Source: Metridium senile
Lineage: Eukaryota > Cnidaria > Anthozoa > Actiniaria > Metridiidae
Length of the DNA stretch: 64,000 bases
Reading direction: 5' to 3'
NCBI GenBank assembly: GCA_949775045.1
Contig: OX459101.1
Location: 10,257,101 to 10,321,100 of the forward strand
Shown here: one piece after another, positions 60,801 through 64,000 of the stretch
Layout of the letters: each line of letters begins with the position of its first letter
How positions within the stretch are numbered: the first letter of the stretch is position 1
Translations under genes and position numbers: made by a program
The notes under the pieces: model-generated
Seen by the model: only the letters and a program-made list of their open reading frames with translations
The model's database searches: none
What the model was told of the DNA's origin: nothing

Positions 60801-63682
60801 AAAAAATGATCGATGTTTGGTTCATTCGGTTTTGGCGGGCTTAGAACAAAGTTAGGTTTGGAGTTCGACTAAAGGCAAATTCTCGGACCTGCCGCGGTTA
60901 TTTATCGAAGTTGTAATGATAGAGGAACGCCACAAGCGCGAAATTTTGGCAGAAAACCGAGGTGACCCTAGACTTATAAAAAAATTATAAAAGGACGGTG
61001 GGGGGTACTCTATGTGCCAAATTGTCATGGTTACCCACAATGCTTTGCAGTCGTAAATACTTGAAAACATGTGCGTATCAAAATGGCCGTAATCAAACGA
61101 CCGCAGCTCAGTTCGTGAAGTGAAAAAAAGTGAAAAAACTTGCCATAGCTATAGCACAAGGACTGAATTTTGTTGTGAAAACGGCCTTTTCGTCTAAAAA
61201 CGATTTTTTTCGATAAAAAATCCAAGGTCAAAAAAGTATGATTTTCACTATTGAAAAATAAGGCAAAAACGGTCATTTTTGACTTTCCTAAAGTTCATAT
61301 GGAATTTTTGTGCTAAAATTGCTTGTTTCTTTTGACTGACATGCTATGAAAATTTGAAAAACTTCCTAGTGCTTACTAACATTCAAACGGCTGGGAAAAT
61401 TTGGCTTGTTTAAAAAAGTTAGAATTTTTCAAAGCAAGGTCGTTTTTTACGGGCGGTTTCTGGCGCCGTAGGAGTCAAAGGGTTAAAGTCCAAAGTTAGT
61501 TCTTTCATATTTTATTAAAACTGTCTTGAAAGATAAAAGTAAATCTGATCGAGAAAATATAAGTTAAAACTTATGGAAATCAGGATGATTTTGTATCTAA
61601 AATACAACCTTCATCACAGACGTGCTCATTTATTATTCATGAATTTTATAATAAGCAAGCATTATTTAGCAATTATTCGCTGAAGGCGAAGTGGTTATCA
61701 ATGAATATTTACAAATATTCATTGATAATCACTGAGCCTGAGGTGAATAATTGTTTTAGTATATACATGATTCACAACCGAACAAAAAAAAATTAAACAA
61801 AATTTTTTGTATAAATTATATTGCATAACATTACAAAGCGTGACAAGGCGCACGAACGTTGAACCTCGTTTTCTATGAATTCAATTTTTTTATGTTTAAA
61901 ATGCCGTTTTACCTTGAAAAACACTTAAACCAAACTTTGTAGCTTTCTTTGTGTTTGTTGAATTTTTTCAATTTCTTCATCGGTAATTGTTGCAAAACGA
62001 GACACCATTTTGACGAGAAGCAATATTCCGAGCTTGAGCAGTGAATATGGTCTCAGATTCCGAGATAGCTAGCCAATGAGAGCGCGCGTTCTTATGAGCT
62101 TGTGAATCATGTATATACTAAAATGTATTATACATATGCGACAGAAGATTACACCTGGGTTCCCGAAGATGAACCGTAAAAAGATCTATAAACAGATTGC
62201 CAAAATAGGGTTAAATCAATGCGTTAAACTACATAATATATAGTAAAAGTGGACATACTTTAGTGCCTCATCCTCATCATATGCAAAATATTAAAACTGA
62301 AATAATCACAGGGAGCCCACTCTCAGAGACTCAGATGATTGGTTTACTCCACGTTTGTGTGTCAAGATTGAATATTAATTAGATAGTTTTGTCTTGAATA
62401 AAATTCCTTCAAAAAACAAATGTCTCCTATTTTTCTGCAATAATACATGTTTTGGATGATCATTTAATGTCCCTATATGAAAATTTCTTCGAAATTTTCA
62501 GGATGACATGAGATTCCGTTGAATACCTAAAGGCTTATATACAGACAAGGGTGGCAAGTTATGCATAGGTCTTAGAACCATCTCTGACCCCAACAAGTAG
62601 ACAATCCCTTGGGGGACCACATGCGTCTCATTTGTTATCACTATTGAAAACGTGGAGTACAACGTGGAGTAAACCGATCATCCGTGGAGTAAACCGATCA
62701 TACGTGAGTCTCTGAGAGTGGGCTCCCTGTGAAATAATGTGGATGGTGAAAGCAAAACAACATAAAATGTACACCATTGTTAAAATTAAAACCACAGCAT
62801 TGCCACATGCAGATAATTGCATCTTTTAAATGAATGAGGCAATGAAACTATGAAATATCCTACTGCAATTGTCAATTCCACTTAAGTTTATGATAAAATT
62901 TTACATGATAAAATTAATTTTTAATGTTCAGAATATGTACAATATTACTTACACAATTGTTTTCTCAAATTAATGTTTTTCCGTCAATATTAAATAAGGA
63001 TTTGACAATTGCACAGATAAGTAAATCAACATTTACTAATACAAACACTTGAAATCGACAGCCAACATAATTTGGCATTAGCTCGCATAAGAATAACATT
63101 GTTATAAATGTTTAATATACATCACTTTAGCTTAAAGTAACATATTTTTGTTTGAGAAAATTATAAAATAATCTCGATTAGTGGTAAATTCTTAACCTCT
63201 CGAGAAAAAGAATTAAAGATGTACTATATAGTAAAGATAATTTAAAACAAGGAGAGGTTTTTCTTTGTGTTCATTTATGTGTGAAATTTGAAAATTGCAT
63301 AATGTTATCAATTTAAATAATATCCAGCCAATTTATTTAAAATATTTAGTTTGAGACGTCGTTAAAGCTTAAAACGAATACCTTACTTCTTTAAAGTCCA
63401 CATTTGACCACAATCCTATCGAAAGGAAAACTAGTGGGTTCCAAATCCGAACCTTTTGAAAACGCTGAAACATCTGTTTGCAGCGAGAGGTTACAAGAAG
63501 CCAGGAAATAGGACGAAGAAAATACAAAATTAGCGCTCGATTTCACACTAAAAATGACCTGCATAGACTACAACCCTTGGTAAATAATATAATGAAGTTT
63601 AGTAGAGAAATAAGCAGTAAAAGATGCTTAAAACTTACTTTAGTTGTTCGACTTCGTAGTTCGAACAGTCTTGGTCCGCCAT
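51772..63682 (-). CDS. DAPP1: DAPP1/Bam32-type adaptor (SH2 + PH), complete, nine exons
   Basis: DAPP1 links tyrosine-kinase and PI3-kinase signalling: its SH2 domain binds phosphotyrosine and its PH domain binds PI(3,4,5)P3/PI(3,4)P2 at the plasma membrane. The assembled protein is about 256 aa (human about 280). The SH2 domain spans residues 16-101 (WYHGEITRHHAEALL, GSYLLRDS with the phosphate-binding Arg at 42, ADSVKHFQI, FENKPLIGG). Tyr121 in DEPACYEKVRVHAEW aligns with the regulatory tyrosine of human DAPP1 (Tyr139). The PH domain spans about 151-242 (KEGYLTKLGGTIKNWKTRWF carries the basic 3-phosphoinositide-binding pattern; the C-terminal helix contains EAEEWITMLKWKL). Exon phases agree at all eight junctions. 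Exons, 5' to 3': 63639-63682, 59905-60027, 58880-59016, 58258-58394, 57644-57691, 54356-54418, 53488-53573, 52750-52837, 51772-51816. Confidence 0.94.
51855..52670. repeat. (AATG/GATA)n array, DAPP1 intron
   Basis: About 800 bases of AATGAATGGATAAATG-type tetranucleotides with longer recurring blocks. The minus-strand HSFIHSFIYL frames are artefacts of the period. Confidence 0.95.
52750..52837 (-). CDS. DAPP1: DAPP1 exon 8 (PH domain end)
   Basis: Acceptor TTTCAATCAACAG, donor GTATGT, phase 2 in and 0 out. It encodes IVMPARTFYCFANSSQEAEE and WITMLKWKL, the last PH strands and helix. Confidence 0.93.
52869..53142. mobile_element. Possible foldback element with GGGAACAAGGG repeats and poly-C
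   Basis: GCCTCTCCCAGGGG at the left is loosely mirrored by CCCTCTGGGAGGGGC at the right. The interior repeats AGGGAACAAGGG and ends in a long C run (53096-53124). Confidence 0.5.
53244..53471. mobile_element. Foldback MITE, family C, copy 1
   Basis: ATAGTCCCCTTTACAATTCC is loosely mirrored by GGAACTGTGAAAGGTGACTT. The interior arms GCATTGAAGCGAGACAAACG and CGTTCATCTCGCTTCAATGC also pair. It ends 16 bases from the exon 7 boundary. Confidence 0.8.
53488..53573 (-). CDS. DAPP1: DAPP1 exon 7 (PH domain)
   Basis: Acceptor CATTCCATTCCAG, donor GTGAGA, 86 bases. It encodes DREAIKVLDLEQCHEVAKED and SVGKANCF. Confidence 0.92.
53845..54079. mobile_element. Foldback element with CCTATTTCAAAAAACG ends
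   Basis: CTCCTATTTCAAAAAACGTT is mirrored by GACGTTTTTTGAAATAGGTG. The end is related to the element at 18595-18905. Confidence 0.8.
54084..54307. mobile_element. Foldback MITE, family C, copy 2
   Basis: It shares ATAGTCCCCTT, GAAGCGAGACAAAC.TTGAG, GTTCATCT and CAAGATGGC with the copy at 53244-53471 and has mirrored ends. It is adjacent to the element at 53845-54079. Confidence 0.8.
54356..54418 (-). CDS. DAPP1: DAPP1 exon 6 (PH domain)
   Basis: Acceptor TGTGCCCTTACAG, donor GTAAGC, 21 codons. NWKTRWFVLFRNELKYYKSK is a canonical PH beta-2/beta-3 segment. Confidence 0.95.
54515..54845. repeat. Minisatellite, CAAGATC-based, about 36-63 bp unit
   Basis: AGATCTTGGCAAGATCAATC plus CAGGCATGATCTTACA recurs about five times and then decays into scattered AAGATCTT motifs. 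Confidence 0.88.
54955..55125. mobile_element. Foldback element related to 14070-14152
   Basis: GATAGGTAATATAATGAAAT and ACCGTAAAAAATGTTG pair with CAACATTTTTTACAGTG and ATTTCCTTCTATTACC. The loop has CTTTAGCCCTTTGTGGGAG. A one-sided fragment of the same family appears near 30287-30345. Confidence 0.7.
55128..55400. mobile_element. Copy of the TCATGAATAATTAATGAG repeat family
   Basis: The first about 110 bases match 60105-60220, sharing TCATGACCATGACGAGTGTT and CAACACTAGTGTTGTATATC. The remainder includes further ACAACAC/GTGTTGT inverted motifs. Confidence 0.75.
55401..56499. other. DAPP1 intron, no feature seen
   Basis: Very AT-rich sequence with no recognised element or coding segment. 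Confidence 0.4.
56500..56950. mobile_element. Repeat element with GGTCTGATATTTTCCC ends (DAPP1 intron)
   Basis: GGTCTGATATTTTCCC occurs at 56539 and again near 56911, and partly mirrored AATATCAGACC is at 56848. CTCGCTGCGCTCG and CGCGCGCTCTGATTGGCTGA are motifs I recall from repeats in cnidarian genomes. There is no coding region. Confidence 0.45.
57050..57300. repeat. (GTTA)n, (TAAG)n and (GGAA)n short arrays
   Basis: A TTAG run is at 57053-57075, TAAG units at 57165-57240 and GGAA units at 57244-57300. Confidence 0.92.
57316..57536. mobile_element. Foldback MITE, family A, copy 2 (DAPP1 intron)
   Basis: CAGTGCGAATC and GATTCGCACTG ends, with a body alignable to 13065-13280 including AACAACTCACAAACAACTCT. 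It lies about 108 bases from exon 5. Confidence 0.88.
57644..57691 (-). CDS. DAPP1: DAPP1 exon 5 (PH domain start)
   Basis: A 48-base exon with acceptor TTTTTTGTACATAG and donor GTAAGA, phase 0. It encodes FSSKEGYLTKLGGTIK, the first PH strand. Confidence 0.93.
57941..58155. mobile_element. Foldback MITE, family B-like, copy 3 (DAPP1 intron)
   Basis: CAGTGCTGCTAATTCAACCG continuing GGGCCACC is mirrored at the right end (CGGTTGAATTAGCAGCACTG). Pairing extends through TTTATTAGCCA and CACGTTTGAGCTTAAGAACA. It is flanked TTA...TAA. Confidence 0.9.
58258..58394 (-). CDS. DAPP1: DAPP1 exon 4 (linker with conserved Tyr)
   Basis: Acceptor TGCCTTTCCATCTTTAG, donor GTAAGT, 137 bases. It encodes LLKYPYPRNVDEPACYEKVR and VHAEWGKNRATSEDASEGNI. 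It holds the tyrosine matching the human phosphorylation site. Confidence 0.94.
58681..58840 (+). mobile_element. tRNA-derived SINE, family S, copy 3 (5' truncated)
   Basis: It matches the bodies of the copies at 26557-26782 and 29825-29986 from CACACTTATTTCGACTTCTT through GGGAGACCAGCTTACTT to CCGACGCT. The tRNA-like head is missing. It lies 39 bases from exon 3. Confidence 0.82.
58880..59016 (-). CDS. DAPP1: DAPP1 exon 3 (SH2 second half)
   Basis: Acceptor TTGTCTTGCTTGGTAG, donor GTAAGT, 137 bases. It encodes CADSVKHFQIGRDANQQFTF and FTSLNEFIQHFENKPLIGG. Confidence 0.95.
59100..59902. repeat. (ATC)n array with about 120-bp higher-order unit, abutting the SH2 exon
   Basis: ATCATCATC units are arranged in larger blocks: TGATCACTGCTATCATTAAC recurs near 59262, 59382, 59467, 59590 and (variant) 59703. 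It starts within about five bases of the exon 2 donor. Asp/Ser-rich and Ile/Met-rich frames are artefacts. Confidence 0.93.
59905..60027 (-). CDS. DAPP1: DAPP1 exon 2 (SH2 first half)
   Basis: Acceptor GTTGTTTGTAG, donor GTATAG, 123 bases. It encodes WYHGEITRHHAEALLMSNGV and DGSYLLRDSATSKGEYSLSC, including the phosphotyrosine-binding arginine. Confidence 0.96.
60105..61648. mobile_element. TCATGAATAATTAATGAG element, split by a piggyBac-like insertion
   Basis: CTCATGAATAATTAATGAGA at the left is mirrored by GCTCATTTATTATTCATGAA at the right. The left part (60105-60390) matches 55128-55400. About 1 kb of unrelated sequence (60465-61486) interrupts it. Confidence 0.65.
60465..61486. mobile_element. 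Non-autonomous piggyBac-like element
   Basis: TTAA flanks an about 1.0-kb segment whose ends are CCCTTTGACTACTG and, mirrored, CCCTTTGACTCCTA. A TTAA target plus CCC-starting inverted repeats is the piggyBac hallmark. No transposase is recognised; the interior frames are short. Confidence 0.7.
61676..62124 (-). mobile_element. Foldback element carrying a truncated Crypton-like ORF start
   Basis: TTAGTATATACATGATTCAC at 61757 is mirrored by GTGAATCATGTATATACTAA near 62103. An adjacent hairpin (61676-61755) pairs AATGAATATTTA with AAATATTCATTGATAATCAC. Inside, on the minus strand, is the 27-codon ORF at 61925-62008. Confidence 0.6.
61925..62008 (-). pseudogene. Truncated ORF resembling a Crypton/KIAA1958-like N-terminus
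   Basis: The frame starts MVSRFATITDEEIEKIQQTQ and stops after 27 codons. MxSRFxxxxxEEI is how I recall the N-terminus of DUF3504/KIAA1958-like (Crypton-derived recombinase) proteins common in invertebrates. The rest is absent, so this is at most a remnant. Confidence 0.4.
62307..62731. mobile_element. 425-bp MITE with 7-bp target-site duplication (hAT-like)
   Basis: CACAGGGAGCCCACTCTCAG and GAGACTC are mirrored exactly at the right (GAGTCTCTGAGAGTGGGCTC, CCTGTG). AAATAAT flanks both ends (62300-62306 and 62732-62738). CAGGG-type ends are typical of hAT elements, though these expect 8 bp. GTGGAGTAAACCGATCAT is tandemly repeated inside. Confidence 0.8.
62732..63638. other. DAPP1 first intron, no feature seen
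   Basis: AT-rich sequence with no recognised element. Confidence 0.4.
63639..63682 (-). CDS. DAPP1: DAPP1 exon 1 (start)
   Basis: ATG at 63680-63682 (context ACAATGGCG) encodes MADQDCSNYEVEQL and ends in phase 2 at donor GTAAGT. Joining the SH2 exon directly restores AAT-TGG, giving NWYHGE in frame. Confidence 0.85.
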
Positions 63683-64000
63683 TGTCTGTGTTGCTTTGAA
63701 TTGTCGGTTGGGCGATACTTTTGTTACCTGAGGGGCTCCCAGGGGAAATAATTGTAAGGTAAAATGAGGTAAAATGACGCACTTCCAGGGGTGGGGTAAT
63801 CCTTGAAGCGTATTATGATTTTTGTTAATTTTCTATAAAACAATTAATTCTTATTCATTATAAGTTATATATATTTAAATAAAAAAAAATAAAAATTATT
63901 GCTTTATTTGGTTTTAACTTTGTGGCATTTTGTCAAACGAAATCGTGAGATTTTTCATTTGTTTGCTTTCTTAAAAAAAAAAACAGAAATAATTGATAAA
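63683..64000. promoter_or_regulatory. DAPP1 upstream region
   Basis: This is the sequence just 5' of the first coding exon and the probable 5'UTR/promoter. No specific motif is called. It becomes AT-rich beyond about 63810. Confidence 0.3.

Noticed and set aside
62259..62272. Possible 14-nt DAPP1 microexon (GATGAGGCACTAAA with GTATGT donor)
   Set aside because: Exon 1 already ends in phase 2 and joins the SH2 exon in frame. Inserting 14 bases would break the frame.

Overview
The window looks like nuclear DNA from an animal, most likely a marine invertebrate and plausibly an anthozoan cnidarian. It is AT-rich and repeat-rich, with compact exons bounded by GT-AG splice sites and separated by introns full of simple repeats, minisatellites, foldback elements (MITEs) and tRNA-derived SINEs. 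The species guess rests on gene architecture (a LIM-RA-SARAH RASSF, a TET with a CXXC finger, a DAPP1 orthologue) and on repeats that resemble ones I recall from coral and anemone genomes. It was not checked by any search.

Four protein-coding genes can be supported. (1) Minus strand, 2218-3175: the 5' end of a TET 5-methylcytosine dioxygenase. Three exons encode the CXXC finger and linker, and the gene runs off the left edge before its catalytic domain. (2) Minus strand, 20795-35711, with two candidate first exons at 41299-41354 and 46814-46851: a complete RASSF scaffold with an N-terminal CRIP-type LIM domain, a Ras-association domain and a C-terminal SARAH domain. I reassembled it from 14 downstream exons whose phases all agree. 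(3) Plus strand, 48312-49238: an intact, intronless F-box/LRR protein of the FBXL15 type, lying head to head with the distal RASSF first exon. (4) Minus strand, 51772-63682: a complete nine-exon DAPP1/Bam32-type adaptor (SH2 plus PH, about 256 aa).

Layout: 1-3.2 kb TET; 3.2-20.7 kb no recognised gene, with tandem repeats, a long (TTTG)n array, several minisatellites and MITEs; 20.8-46.9 kb RASSF; 48.3-49.2 kb FBXL15; 51.8-63.7 kb DAPP1. RASSF (Hippo/Ras), FBXL15 (SCF ubiquitin ligase acting on SMURF/BMP signalling in vertebrates), DAPP1 (PI3K/tyrosine-kinase signalling) and TET (DNA demethylation) are not an operon or known pathway cluster. Their proximity looks incidental.

No new multi-gene system was found. 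The points most worth a second look are the two alternative RASSF first exons that both join exon 2 in frame, a RASSF exon duplication broken by a SINE, twin perfect-stem hairpins in a RASSF intron, an 85-nt perfect palindrome with a 9-bp target-site duplication, and a piggyBac-like element nested inside another repeat.
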